A stretch of DNA of 41,494 nucleotides. It comes from Acidobacteriota bacterium (GTDB lineage: Bacteria > Acidobacteriota > Vicinamibacteria > Vicinamibacterales > SCN-69-37). Under the pieces are notes generated by a model. It did no database searches, had not been told where the DNA came from, and saw only the letters and a program-made list of their open reading frames with translations. Where the stretch lies: NCBI GenBank assembly GCA_947467605.1, contig CANIII010000031.1, positions 1 to 41,494 on the forward strand, written 5' to 3'. Shown one piece after another: positions 8,165 through 15,854 of this stretch (position 1 is its first letter; every line of letters begins with the position of its first letter). Made by a program: the position numbers and the translations under genes.

Positions 8165-8626
8165 TACCGCGATGTACTGATCTACGGGCTGTCGGGCGGC
8201 TTGTTGATCGGGGCGCTGCGGTTTGTCGAGTACCGCTTTCTCGTCATCGAGCACTCATTCGAGATTTACGGCGCGATCATCGCCGCGCTGTTTGCTGCCG
8301 TCGGGATCTGGCTCGGCCTCACGATCACGAAGGAAAAGATTGTCGTTAAGCAAGTGGAAGTCCCGTTCGAGGTCCGCGTGCCGGTGCCGGCCGGTCCGTT
8401 CGTACTCAATGCTGCCAAGGTGGAAGAACTCGGGCTCACACCGCGCGAGCTCGAGATTCTCAGTCTGATCGCCGAGGGCCTCAGCACAAAACAAATGGCT
8501 GAGCGGATCTTCGTCAGTGAAAACACTGTGAAGACCCACTGCAGCCGCGTGTTCGACAAACTCGGCGTGAACCGCCGCACACAGGCGGTTCAGGTCGGCA
8601 AGCAGCTCGGCATTCTCGGTACGTAG
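8147..8626 (+). CDS. Membrane-tethered LuxR-type transcriptional regulator
   Basis: A 159-residue protein. The N-terminus has two hydrophobic segments (about residues 10-27 and 38-60, ending GIWLGLTITKEK), followed by a short linker and a C-terminal GerE/LuxR helix-turn-helix (LTPRELEILSLIAEGLSTKQ through ENTVKTHCSRVFDKLGV..R.QAV). It should therefore hold a DNA-binding domain at the cytoplasmic face of the membrane. There is no receiver or autoinducer domain. The start is TTG 8147, since no ATG or GTG lies upstream of the first helix in this frame. It begins 6 bases after cbs, so co-transcription is likely, and the start codon lies inside a hairpin that could limit translation. Target genes are unknown. 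Confidence 0.85.
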   Translation: MVLKGAYRDVLIYGLSGGLLIGALRFVEYRFLVIEHSFEIYGAIIAALFAAVGIWLGLTITKEKIVVKQVEVPFEVRVPVPAGPFVLNAAKVEELGLTPRELEILSLIAEGLSTKQMAERIFVSENTVKTHCSRVFDKLGVNRRTQAVQVGKQLGILGT

Positions 8627-8650
8627 GGCGGCGTGGTCTTGAACGCCGCC
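8627..8650. terminator. Hairpin between convergent genes (possible bidirectional terminator)
   Basis: GGCGGCGT (8627-8634) pairs with ACGCCGCC (8643-8650) across the 8-base loop GGTCTTGA. It fills the gap between the luxR-type stop at 8626 and the convergent hydrolase stop at 8652. No T-run follows on either strand. Sequence and position after a TAG closely resemble the hairpin at 8141-8164. Confidence 0.45.
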
Positions 8651-8651
8651 G

Positions 8652-9710
8652 TTACCCCTTACTCTTCACATGCCACGTGGGTTCCTTGCACAGTGTGCAG
8701 TCGGCGCCCGTGAACATCTTCGCGGCGGTCTTGTCGCCGAGCAGTCGCCAGCTGAACCACGCCGTGGCGATGCGGCCGAGTGAGCCGCCGTTGGGTGCGC
8801 CGTACGAACCGATGTGGCTCAAGCCGTCTTCCCATGCGTGAAACACCGGCACCTTTGTCAGGTAGCCGAACGTGTCTTCGCCGCCGCCGTAGGCGATGTC
8901 CTGCTTGTCGTCGCCGTTGATGAGGAGCACCGGCGTGTGAATCGCGTCCAGGCGCTTCTTCGTCGCCGCCAGATCAGGCATCTGGCCCGTCGTGGCATTC
9001 GGCACCGCTGATGCGAGTCTCGCCGCGCCGCTGAAGATCGCGAGCGCGGTCACGCGCTTATCGGCGGCTGCGGTAATCGCGAGTCCACCACCGCACGACT
9101 GGCCGCCAACCGCGACGTTCGTCGTGTCGATGTGTCCCGCCAACGGATGGCCCGCCTTTGCGTTGGTCGCGAATGCCCAGTCGATGCCCTGCACCAGATG
9201 ATCCGCCGTTGAGCGGAAGTTGCGCGCGGAAACTGGCGCGACGGGAATCGCGGGCGCCGCAGGCGGCGCGGGTTCACCGGGCTTACGCACGGCGGGATTC
9301 TCCTGCGGTCCGACTTCGAGCGCGACTTCGCCCATCTTGCCGGCCGAGATCACAAGGATGCCGTGACTCGCGATCTCCGTGAGGAACTCTCTGAATCGGT
9401 TGCCGGCGTGAATGCAGGCGCCGTTGCCCCACACCAGCACCGGCATTTTTGCCGCGGGCAGTTTCGCCGGACGATAGATCACATGCTCCGGCGCGGTCGG
9501 GTCCGTCGTCATGATCGCGGGATATTTGCCACTGCCGAGTGGTGTCTCGGGCGTTTTGTACGCGGGAATGCCGAATGGGAGTGGCCGGCCGTCTGCATCC
9601 TTAGCCGGGCCGAGCTTCGGCGCAGGGGATAGCGGCGCGAGGCTCTGTGCAAAACCAACGGAACCAACGAGCGCGATAGCGAGACCTGTGACGATACGAC
9701 GACGGATCAT
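8652..9710 (-). CDS. Exported alpha/beta-hydrolase
   Basis: A 352-residue protein with a signal peptide (residues 1-22, ending GFAQS). The core is a dienelactone-hydrolase/lipase-like alpha/beta-hydrolase: MPVLVWGNGACIHAG (oxyanion region), the nucleophile elbow VGGQSCGGG with Ser205, an Asp in LLINGDDKQD (267/268) and the likely catalytic His in DGLSHIGSY (His299). A Pro/Ala-rich insert sits at about 137-161, and two Cys near the C-terminus (CTLC) could form a disulfide. I chose ATG 9710 because AGAGGG is 8-9 bases upstream; GTG 9719 is in frame but lies on that site. A GTTACGG motif lies 60 bases upstream. Substrate unknown. Confidence 0.85.
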   Translation of the reverse strand: MIRRRIVTGLAIALVGSVGFAQSLAPLSPAPKLGPAKDADGRPLPFGIPAYKTPETPLGSGKYPAIMTTDPTAPEHVIYRPAKLPAAKMPVLVWGNGACIHAGNRFREFLTEIASHGILVISAGKMGEVALEVGPQENPAVRKPGEPAPPAAPAIPVAPVSARNFRSTADHLVQGIDWAFATNAKAGHPLAGHIDTTNVAVGGQSCGGGLAITAAADKRVTALAIFSGAARLASAVPNATTGQMPDLAATKKRLDAIHTPVLLINGDDKQDIAYGGGEDTFGYLTKVPVFHAWEDGLSHIGSYGAPNGGSLGRIATAWFSWRLLGDKTAAKMFTGADCTLCKEPTWHVKSKG

Positions 9711-9770
9711 AGTAGGCACCCTCTGTGGAAGGGGCCTATCGGAACATCATCGTTGTCATCCCGGAAGCTT

Positions 9771-9781
9771 GTTACGGTAAC
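9771..9781 (-). promoter_or_regulatory. GTTACGGTAAC palindrome, site B
   Basis: GTTAC-G-GTAAC is a perfect 11-base palindrome (extending to TGTTACGGTAACA) 60 bases upstream of the hydrolase start at 9710. It matches the first half of sites A, C and D but lacks the second GTTAC 17 bases on. A regulatory role is inferred from the recurrence. Confidence 0.4.
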
Positions 9782-9811
9782 AGTCGAGCATCACTGTGTG
9801 CGCGGCGGGAT

Positions 9812-10282
9812 TCAGAACACGACGTTGGTCTTCTGCTCCTGAAGCGTTTTCGGATCGAGTCCCGGTACCTTCAGCAGATCCTCCCAGCCGGCGTACGGAC
9901 CGTGCGCATCGCGGTACTTCACGATTGCGTCGGCCTGTCCGTCGAGCAACACGAGCACGTCGTCGATCTGCCTGGCTGTAGCGGTGTTGATCTTCACCGG
10001 CACGCCGAAGCGCATCGTGAGATAGGTGACGATGGCTTTGAATTCCTCGTCGGATCCTTTGGCGCCATCGGTCCGCATGGTCTCCATCGTCTCGGCCCAT
10101 TGCGACTTCGACTTGCGTTCACCCACGACCTTGTCGATGCCGTGACACTCGTTGGAACAGAGACGTTGCGTGACTTCTCGGCCTGCACCATCCGGCAGTT
10201 CCTGATGCGCGACGAGGACGAGCGTTGATGCCAGCACCGCGGTGGCGAATGCGATCGCCACCGCTGAAGAGCGACTCATCAT
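9812..10282 (-). CDS. Exported HHH-domain monohaem protein, copy 1 (CX3CH)
   Basis: A 156-residue exported protein. The signal or anchor segment is at 1-25, a haem-type motif CSNECH at 42-47, a conserved Trp62 and Met69 (candidate axial ligand), and the C-terminal half (from about 96) is a ComEA-like helix-hairpin-helix (INTATARQIDDVL, then GWEDLLKVPGLDP). The spacing is CX3CH rather than the usual CX2CH seen in copies 2 and 3 at 18716 and 27782. It lies 13 bases after the quinoprotein gene on the same strand, so an electron-accepting role for that dehydrogenase is inferred. AGAGG is 6 bases before ATG 10282. It lacks a competence gene context, so DNA uptake is less likely. Confidence 0.8.
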   Translation of the reverse strand: MMSRSSAVAIAFATAVLASTLVLVAHQELPDGAGREVTQRLCSNECHGIDKVVGERKSKSQWAETMETMRTDGAKGSDEEFKAIVTYLTMRFGVPVKINTATARQIDDVLVLLDGQADAIVKYRDAHGPYAGWEDLLKVPGLDPKTLQEQKTNVVF

Positions 10283-10295
10283 GTGCCACCTCTCA

Positions 10296-12308
10296 CTACT
10301 TTTTGATCCTGAATGCCACGACTTCGTCCGATGTCAGTGCGGCACCACCCAATGCGCCGCCGGTCGCGACGGCCACGACGTACTGCCTCGCGTCCTTGCC
10401 AACGTATGTGGACGGCGTTGCTGACACTGAACCGTTGAGTTTCGCGACCCAGAGCTCCTTACCTGATTTGGCGTCGAATGCGCGGAACCGGCTGTCGTCG
10501 CTGTTGCCGATGAACACGAGACCTGACGCCGTTGAGATCGAACCGCCCATGCCGGGCCGGCCGGTCTTCTGCTTTTCGACCGGCAGGCTGTCGGTGATCC
10601 CGACTGTTGCACGCCACGCGATGTCGCCGGTGTGGACGTTGACGGCGATCAGTTCTCCCCATGGAGGCTGGTTGCACGGCATCGTGGAGACGGGTTCTCG
10701 GAATCGGCCGCTCGGCCGTGTCGTCGCCAGCGGGCCTGTGCGTCCGCCCGGGTTGTTCGTGCCCACAAGATCCTTGGCATCGACTGGGCCACTGGCCGGC
10801 TCCTGAACGCCGAAGACCTGACCCAAGCTGATCACGTTCACGAACATCAGACCGAGTGCGGGGTTGAACGACGCGCCGCCCCAGTTGGCACCACCGATCT
10901 GGCTCGGGAAGATCACGCGGGAGTGTCCCCATGAGGGCGGCGAATACGGTCCGGCGCCCATCTCGATGTTGTTGTCTGTGATCCATTTTCGACAAGCCGC
11001 TTCCAACTCCGGCGTCACGGTGGCGATGTCTTTCATCGTGAAATTGGTTGGTGTCAGCGGCACGGGTTTCACCGGGAACGGCTGCGTCTTGGACGTGCGC
11101 TCCACCGGGACCGTGCTTTGTGGCACCGGCCGCTCTTCAACGTCATAGATCGGCTTGCCGGTGACCCGGTCCAAGATGAACACGAGCGAGTTCTTGCCCA
11201 CGATGGCAACGGACGGAATGGTCTTGCCGCCCTGTTTCACATCCATCAGGAGCGGCGGCGCTGCGAGGTCGTAGTCCCAGATGTCGTGATGCACGACCTG
11301 GAAGTGCCACAGGTACTTTCCCGTTTTCGCGTCGGCCGCGACGAGGCTTGTTGCGTACAGCTCGTTGTCGGGCCGGTCGCCGCCCCACAGATCGCCCGAT
11401 GCGGCACCGAACGGCATGTAGACGATGCCGCGTCCAACATCCACGGTCATGAAGCCCCACACGTTCACGCCTGAACGTTGATTGGCACTGTCGCCGACCC
11501 AGCCGCCGTAGTTCGGTTCGCCCTTCCGCGGAATGGAGTGGAATGTCCACGCGATCGTGCCATCGTGAATGTCGAACGCGCGGATATCACCCGAGCCGCC
11601 GGGGCCGTTCCCTTCCTGCACGTGCGTGCCGATGATGATCAGATTCTTGTACATGCTCGGCGGCGACGACACGGGCACGTGCACGTTCGGCAGGCCATTC
11701 GTCATCTCTGGCGTGTCGAGGTTGACGATGCCGTTGATGCCGAACCGTGTGTTGAGTGCGCCGGTCTTTGCGTCGAGCGTGAAGAGCTTCGCATCGGAGG
11801 TGCCGACGACGATTTGCGGCGGCGTAGTCGCGTCGCCGGAGAAATACTCGACGCCTCGCGTCGCCGGATTGCCGGTCGGCAGCGTGTAGACCCAGATCTC
11901 TTTGCCCGTCGCCGAGTCGAGCGCCACGACGCGACCGTAGGGCGATGCGATGTACATCATGCCGTCGATGATGAGGGGCGTGGCCTGCGAGCCTTGCAGT
12001 CCCGTGGTGCCGCTTCGACCGCCGCCCGGTGCGCCGCCTCGACCGCCGGTCGGCGCGTAGCCGTCCGGCTTCAAGTGATAGGTCCACGCGATCTCGAGGT
12101 TGGCCACGTTGGCCGGCGTGATCTCGTTCAGCGGCGAATGTCGCATGCCGCCGGAGTCGTGACCGTAGGTCGGCCACTCTCTCGACGTGGCGTACTGCTC
12201 GGGGTTGAGCGCGGGAACAGAGGCGGATTTTGACTGGGCGTAGACCAGAGCGGTGCCAATCGAGCAGATGACTGCCGAGACGTAGAGGCAAGTTTTCAGT
12301 GGGGTCAT
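10296..12308 (-). CDS. PQQ-dependent quinoprotein dehydrogenase, glucose-dehydrogenase-like
   Basis: A 670-residue exported beta-propeller with a signal peptide ending VYAQS. Propeller motifs include the first-blade WPTYGHDSGGMRHSPL, repeated A-x-D-x-x-TGK-x-x-W blades (ALDSATGKEIW, AADAKTGKYLWHFQ, AFDAKSGKELW) and the C-terminal GGSISTASGLVFIGN through TYVGKDARQYVV block typical of glucose/quinate-type PQQ dehydrogenases. A Gly/Arg-rich insert lies near residues 85-100. It should oxidise a sugar or polyol in the periplasm and pass electrons to a haem protein or quinone. It has no N-terminal transmembrane bundle, so it is the soluble form. ATG 12308 is chosen for AGGA about 9 bases upstream. 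The downstream gene is HHH-haem copy 1. Confidence 0.92.
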   Translation of the reverse strand: MTPLKTCLYVSAVICSIGTALVYAQSKSASVPALNPEQYATSREWPTYGHDSGGMRHSPLNEITPANVANLEIAWTYHLKPDGYAPTGGRGGAPGGGRSGTTGLQGSQATPLIIDGMMYIASPYGRVVALDSATGKEIWVYTLPTGNPATRGVEYFSGDATTPPQIVVGTSDAKLFTLDAKTGALNTRFGINGIVNLDTPEMTNGLPNVHVPVSSPPSMYKNLIIIGTHVQEGNGPGGSGDIRAFDIHDGTIAWTFHSIPRKGEPNYGGWVGDSANQRSGVNVWGFMTVDVGRGIVYMPFGAASGDLWGGDRPDNELYATSLVAADAKTGKYLWHFQVVHHDIWDYDLAAPPLLMDVKQGGKTIPSVAIVGKNSLVFILDRVTGKPIYDVEERPVPQSTVPVERTSKTQPFPVKPVPLTPTNFTMKDIATVTPELEAACRKWITDNNIEMGAGPYSPPSWGHSRVIFPSQIGGANWGGASFNPALGLMFVNVISLGQVFGVQEPASGPVDAKDLVGTNNPGGRTGPLATTRPSGRFREPVSTMPCNQPPWGELIAVNVHTGDIAWRATVGITDSLPVEKQKTGRPGMGGSISTASGLVFIGNSDDSRFRAFDAKSGKELWVAKLNGSVSATPSTYVGKDARQYVVAVATGGALGGAALTSDEVVAFRIKK

Positions 12309-12379
12309 AGACGCTCTTCCTGATCTTTCGATCGTCCGCAATTCCCACCATACGCCCGGCGGTACCGGCTGCGTGAACT

Positions 12380-12401
12380 GTTACGGTTAACGCGCCGTTA
12401 C
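12380..12401 (-). promoter_or_regulatory. GTTAC direct-repeat motif, site C
   Basis: GTTACGG (12380-12386), 8 bases, then CCGTTAC (12395-12401): two GTTAC cores starting 17 bases apart. It lies 71 bases upstream of the quinoprotein start at 12308. It is identical in both heptamers and in spacing to site D at 32036. Confidence 0.5.
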
Positions 12402-12520
12402 TGCCGGATTTCCGTCACTCGAATGGATGATTTCCGCGTGTTTCGGTCAGAATCACCCAAACGGATGACGACTTCCGCAGCGCCGATCAGTAGATTGCGG
12501 ATTCACAAGGAGCTCTTCCC

Positions 12521-13042
12521 ATGAAGAAGATCGTCGTCACGTTTGGTGTTCTCTCTGGCACGTTGTCGGCCCTGATGCTGGTGGCCACCGTACCGTTCAT
12601 TGAAAAGATCGGATTCGACCGTGGCGCCTACGTCGGCTACACGGCCATGGTCATTTCGTTTCTGTTCATCTACTTCGGCGTCCGGTCGTATCGCGACAAC
12701 GTTGGCGGTGGGCAGGTGTCGTTCGGCCGGGGGTTTGCGATCGGCATCCTGATTACGTTGATCTCATGCGTCGGCTACGTGCTGGCGTGGGAAGTCGTGT
12801 ATTTCAAGTTCATGCCGAACTTCTGGGCCGACTACTCGGCCTACGCCATCAACCATCTGCGCGCAACCGGAGGCACCCAGGCGGCGATTGATGCGATGAC
12901 GAAGCAGATGGCGGACTTCAAGGTGACGTACGACAACCCGCTGTACAACGCCGCGTTCACCTTCATCGAGCCGTTTCCGGTGGGCCTACTCGTCACGCTG
13001 ATTTCGGCGACGGTGTTGCGGAAGAAGGTCGCTCAGAGCTGA
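12521..13042 (+). CDS. DUF4199-family membrane protein
   Basis: A 173-residue protein with four hydrophobic segments (about 4-26, 38-56, 70-92 and 146-166), as in DUF4199 proteins. The pattern FIYFGVRSYRDNVGGGQVSFGRGFAIGILITLISC is characteristic: a short exposed loop with RSYRD and a GQ-SFGRGF stretch before the third helix. Function is unknown for the family. AAGGAG sits 10 bases before ATG 12521. The 160 bases between this gene and the divergent quinoprotein contain GTTAC site C. Its last 10 bases overlap the convergent ABC permease gene. Confidence 0.8.
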   Translation: MKKIVVTFGVLSGTLSALMLVATVPFIEKIGFDRGAYVGYTAMVISFLFIYFGVRSYRDNVGGGQVSFGRGFAIGILITLISCVGYVLAWEVVYFKFMPNFWADYSAYAINHLRATGGTQAAIDAMTKQMADFKVTYDNPLYNAAFTFIEPFPVGLLVTLISATVLRKKVAQS

Positions 13043-14376
13043 GGGAGGGATTCGGCGGCCGAGCTCCGCCCGCGCGCTCGCCGATATCCAAAGCTGCTTC
13101 GACTGACCAGAATCCAGCTGGCGAGCCACGTACCTGCGAGAAGCGAGAATCCCGCGAAGAAGTACGTCGACTGCGAGACGATCAGGTCGAGGTCTGTTCG
13201 GAATAGTGGGATGCCGAACAATACCAACACCGCCGCGATGCCCGAGCCCTTCGTCACATGGCGGAGCAGGTCGACAAGCGCGATCGTCGCGCCGGCCACG
13301 ATCAAGACGTCCAAACGCCATGTCGCGAAGTGCACGTGCCCGGTGATCACGTACAAGCCCACTTGTGTCGCATAGATCGCCATCGCGGTCGCCATTCCCG
13401 TGAGAAGCGGCAACAACGAAATGCGCCAGGCGGGCAGCGGGATGGCACGGAGGACGAGCAGGTTCAGCGGCCGGGAGCTGGAGTCCGCCATGAGCACAGC
13501 GAGCAGGATCATCGACATCGGCACGAACGCCAGATCAAGGCGCGGTTCCGCGAAAGGCAAGACACCCGCTCGGATAAAAGCGTCTGGAAGAGAGGGTACG
13601 GGCCTGAACATCCCCAGGACGACCCAGAAGACGACCGCGCCGGCGAATGCGGTGCCGAGACCGATCAGCCGTAGGCGCGCTTGTGCATAGAACGCGAGCG
13701 TGAGACCCGTCAGGCGCTCGACTCGCGGCGCGTCCTTCGGCATCTCGTACGACTCATGGGGCATCGCGCGAACGGGTCTGGTCGTCGAACGCACGACTGC
13801 CCGGGCTTCGATCGGTGGCTCGTGGAAGAAGCTGCCAGCGCCGTAGGTCGCTGCTGCGACGTAGCCCAGGATCCACCAGATGCCGAAATCGGCGCGGACG
13901 TGCGGCAAATAGGGCGCGAAGAAGAACGGACTGACAAAGAGCAACAGACCAAAAGGGAGCGCGCCGATAGTGGCGGCCGACTGGACGATGATGTTGCTGA
14001 CACCCTGGCGCTCGCGCGTCACGCCCAGCTTGAGGAGAACCGGCGCGATTCGAATCATGATCCCTGCCGCGATCACCAGTGTGACCGGATAGATGATGCA
14101 TCGGCTCGACCACACGAGCGCGTACGACTCTTGTTGTCGCAGTGCCATCGCCACGCCAACCAATCCGGGGAGCAGCAATGTTCTCAGCAACCAGAGGGAG
14201 CGCCACCACGTCCGGCGAGACACCGGCAGTTGATACAGCTCCCGGGAGTTGAACAGCGTCAGCGAGGCCGGCAAGAGGAACGCCGTCATCAGGATCGCGA
14301 TAGCGAGCGGGTCGATCACCACGGGGAATTCCCTGTGCTGCGCCATGGCGGCCATGTTGAATGGCTGAAATCCCAA
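13033..14376 (-). CDS. ABC-2-type permease, N-terminus apparently interrupted by in-frame TAG
   Basis: The open part encodes about 447 residues of a polytopic protein with roughly 10-12 hydrophobic helices, partner of the ATPase just upstream. In frame and directly before this segment lies ATG 14439, only 2 bases after the ATPase stop, encoding MTSIRLVLDLARRRWKAALF and then TAG (14379-14377). The frame reopens as LGFQPFNMAAMAQ, which looks like a continuation. The remaining starts (TTG 14376, ATG 14355, ATG 14346) lack a Shine-Dalgarno sequence. So the gene may be a recent pseudogene, a sequencing error, or a real late start. The cargo is unknown; YtrA-linked ABC-2 systems are often tied to cell-envelope stress. 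Confidence 0.7.
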   Translation of the reverse strand: MGFQPFNMAAMAQHREFPVVIDPLAIAILMTAFLLPASLTLFNSRELYQLPVSRRTWWRSLWLLRTLLLPGLVGVAMALRQQESYALVWSSRCIIYPVTLVIAAGIMIRIAPVLLKLGVTRERQGVSNIIVQSAATIGALPFGLLLFVSPFFFAPYLPHVRADFGIWWILGYVAAATYGAGSFFHEPPIEARAVVRSTTRPVRAMPHESYEMPKDAPRVERLTGLTLAFYAQARLRLIGLGTAFAGAVVFWVVLGMFRPVPSLPDAFIRAGVLPFAEPRLDLAFVPMSMILLAVLMADSSSRPLNLLVLRAIPLPAWRISLLPLLTGMATAMAIYATQVGLYVITGHVHFATWRLDVLIVAGATIALVDLLRHVTKGSGIAAVLVLFGIPLFRTDLDLIVSQSTYFFAGFSLLAGTWLASWILVSRSSFGYRRARGRSSAAESLPQL

Positions 14377-14439
14377 CTAAAAGAGTGCGGCTTTCCACCG
14401 ACGCCGCGCCAGATCAAGAACCAGTCGGATCGAGGTCAT
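14377..14439 (-). other. Probable displaced start of the ABC permease (20 codons plus TAG)
   Basis: A 20-codon frame, MTSIRLVLDLARRRWKAALF, ends in TAG and is in the same frame as the permease that follows with no gap. Its basic/hydrophobic composition is typical of the cytoplasmic N-terminus of an ABC-2 permease, and its ATG sits 2 bases after the ATPase stop, the spacing expected for translational coupling. Confidence 0.5.
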
Positions 14440-14441
14440 GA

Positions 14442-15311
14442 CTATTGGCGCCCGAGCGCGACGACGAGGTCCTCGAGCGTGACGCGAGATTCGGCGATGT
14501 TGTCCGCGCCGTTCTGACGCAGCCACTCGATTGGAGCGCGGTCGGTGTCAACCAGCACGCGCCATCGGTTCCCCGTCATCTCTTGCACGAATACACCAGG
14601 GCTTTCGACGATGCGGTGCCCCCTGTTGGGCGTGAAGTCGACGAGGCGATGGCGTTCAATCACCTCGGCCGTCGACCCTTCGAGAATCATCCGGCCGGCC
14701 TTGATCATGCCGATGTGATCCGCGAAGCGTTCGATGTCTGACAGGCCATGCGATGAGATCAGCACGGAGCGGTCGCCGTCGTGGACCGCGTGGAGCAGTT
14801 CAGAGAAGACTTCACGCTTCGAGATGGCGTCGAGACCGACGGTCGGCTCGTCGAGGATGAGCAGCTTCGGTCGCCAGGACAGTGCGAGCACGATGGACAG
14901 CTTGATGCGTGCGCCGAACGATAGTGTCGTGATGGATTCGTCGCGCCGAATGCCAAACGTATGGAGCAAGTGGTCGCAGTAGCTCTCATCCCACGTCGGA
15001 TAGAACCCACGCACAAACTGAATGGCGCGACGCACACGGCCCCACGGTGCGTAGTTCAGGTCGGGGCTGACATAGCCAACCTGCTGCTTGACCCTGACCT
15101 CGTCCTTCAGGTGATCAAGTCCGAACACGCGGATCTCGCCGCTTTCTTTCGCACCCATGCCGAAGATCATGTCGATCGTCGTCGTCTTTCCCGAGCCGTT
15201 TGGACCGACCAGACCGTAAATGGCTCCCTGCGGCACCGTCATGTCAAGCGGACCGAGCATGAAGGGATGGAAGCGTTTGACGAGTCCGCGGATCTCAAGA
15301 GCGGCTGACAT
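14442..15311 (-). CDS. ABC transporter ATP-binding protein (YtrB/CcmA-like)
   Basis: A 289-residue ATPase. Walker A is GPNGSGKT (36-43), the signature region is the divergent LSFGARIKL (130-138), Walker B is LLILDEPTVGLD (150-161; Asp154, Glu155), and the switch His is in ISSHGLSD (His188). The C-terminal extension after about residue 225 is typical of this exporter class. It overlaps the GntR regulator upstream by 17 bases and is followed 2 bases later by the permease start region, so the three form one operon. The LSFGA signature in place of LSGGQ is unusual but common in YtrB-type subunits. Confidence 0.92.
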   Translation of the reverse strand: MSAALEIRGLVKRFHPFMLGPLDMTVPQGAIYGLVGPNGSGKTTTIDMIFGMGAKESGEIRVFGLDHLKDEVRVKQQVGYVSPDLNYAPWGRVRRAIQFVRGFYPTWDESYCDHLLHTFGIRRDESITTLSFGARIKLSIVLALSWRPKLLILDEPTVGLDAISKREVFSELLHAVHDGDRSVLISSHGLSDIERFADHIGMIKAGRMILEGSTAEVIERHRLVDFTPNRGHRIVESPGVFVQEMTGNRWRVLVDTDRAPIEWLRQNGADNIAESRVTLEDLVVALGRQ

Positions 15312-15720
15312 TCTTCAGTCCTTTCTTCTTGGGAAGCAGTGCGCGCAGGAGCGCGACGACGTCTTTGGTGTCGAGGCCGGCTTCGGTGGCTTCGCGGAGG
15401 GCTTCGACGAGGAGTTGCCGCGCGCGCTCTTTCTTGGCGTCGCGGCTGCGCTCGTCGGCGGTGTCGGAGACGAAGGTGCCGAGGCCCTGGCGGCGGTAGA
15501 TCATGCCCTCGCGTTCGAGTTCTTCGTAGGCGCGCTTCACGGTGATGACGCTGACAAGGAGGTCTTCCGCCAGACCACGGAAGGAGGGGAGCGCCGTGCC
15601 GGGCGCGAGGCGACCTTCGCTGATCTCGCGTTTCAGGCCGTCGACAATCTGTTGGTACAGCGCTCCGGGCGACGCCGCAGAGATGGGCGGGATGATCAGA
15701 CGGCGCGGAGCGGCGCTCAT
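15295..15720 (-). CDS. GntR-family regulator, YtrA subfamily
   Basis: A 141-residue regulator with an N-terminal winged helix (ALYQQIVDGLKREISEGRLA, then GTALPSFRGLAEDLLVSVITVKRAYEELEREG) and only a short helical C-terminus, the length and form of the YtrA subfamily, which lacks a large effector domain. YtrA regulators usually repress their own ABC operon. Here the gene leads the operon, overlaps the ATPase, and has a CTGTAT-N11-ATACAG palindrome across its predicted promoter, which fits autorepression. The promoter region is shared with the divergent quinoprotein at 15855. The effector is unknown. Confidence 0.92.
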   Translation of the reverse strand: MSAAPRRLIIPPISAASPGALYQQIVDGLKREISEGRLAPGTALPSFRGLAEDLLVSVITVKRAYEELEREGMIYRRQGLGTFVSDTADERSRDAKKERARQLLVEALREATEAGLDTKDVVALLRALLPKKKGLKNVSRS

Positions 15721-15726
15721 GGCCTA

Positions 15727-15757
15727 CTGTATATATATAATAGATACAGCAAGTCAA
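15727..15757 (-). promoter_or_regulatory. YtrA-operon promoter with overlapping palindromic operator
   Basis: Reading the minus strand, TTGACT (15757-15752) and TATATA (15735-15730) are separated by 16 bases, a good sigma-70-like pair whose start point would lie only a few bases before ATG 15720. The inverted repeat CTGTAT-N11-ATACAG (15727-15749) covers the spacer and the -10 box, so a bound dimer would block the polymerase. Confidence 0.6.
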
Positions 15758-15793
15758 CGCGGACGGCCACACATCCTACAGACATGACACGTA

Positions 15794-15822
15794 TTGCAGT
15801 TATTACAAGCTGACGATACACT
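15794..15822 (+). promoter_or_regulatory. Candidate promoter for the large quinoprotein operon
   Basis: TTGCAG (15794-15799) and TACACT (15817-15822) are separated by 17 bases, 33 bases upstream of ATG 15855. The match to sigma-70 consensus is partial. An AGAGGA Shine-Dalgarno sequence lies 7-8 bases before the ATG. Confidence 0.3.
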
Positions 15823-15854
15823 CTGGCCGCTGTGCTCTCTGAGAGGATTCCCGA

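Noticed and set aside
9812..10282. HHH proteins as competence factors (ComEA)
   Set aside because: They carry a haem motif ComEA lacks, occur beside PQQ dehydrogenases, and no com genes are near.
12421..12480. Two similar GGATGA...TTCCGC segments upstream of the DUF4199 gene
   Set aside because: The match is imperfect and the spacing inside the two copies differs, so I cannot separate it from chance.
14377..14379. TAG read through as pyrrolysine or by suppression in the ABC permease
   Set aside because: Nothing in the window supports a pyrrolysine system, and many genes here end with TAG as a normal stop.
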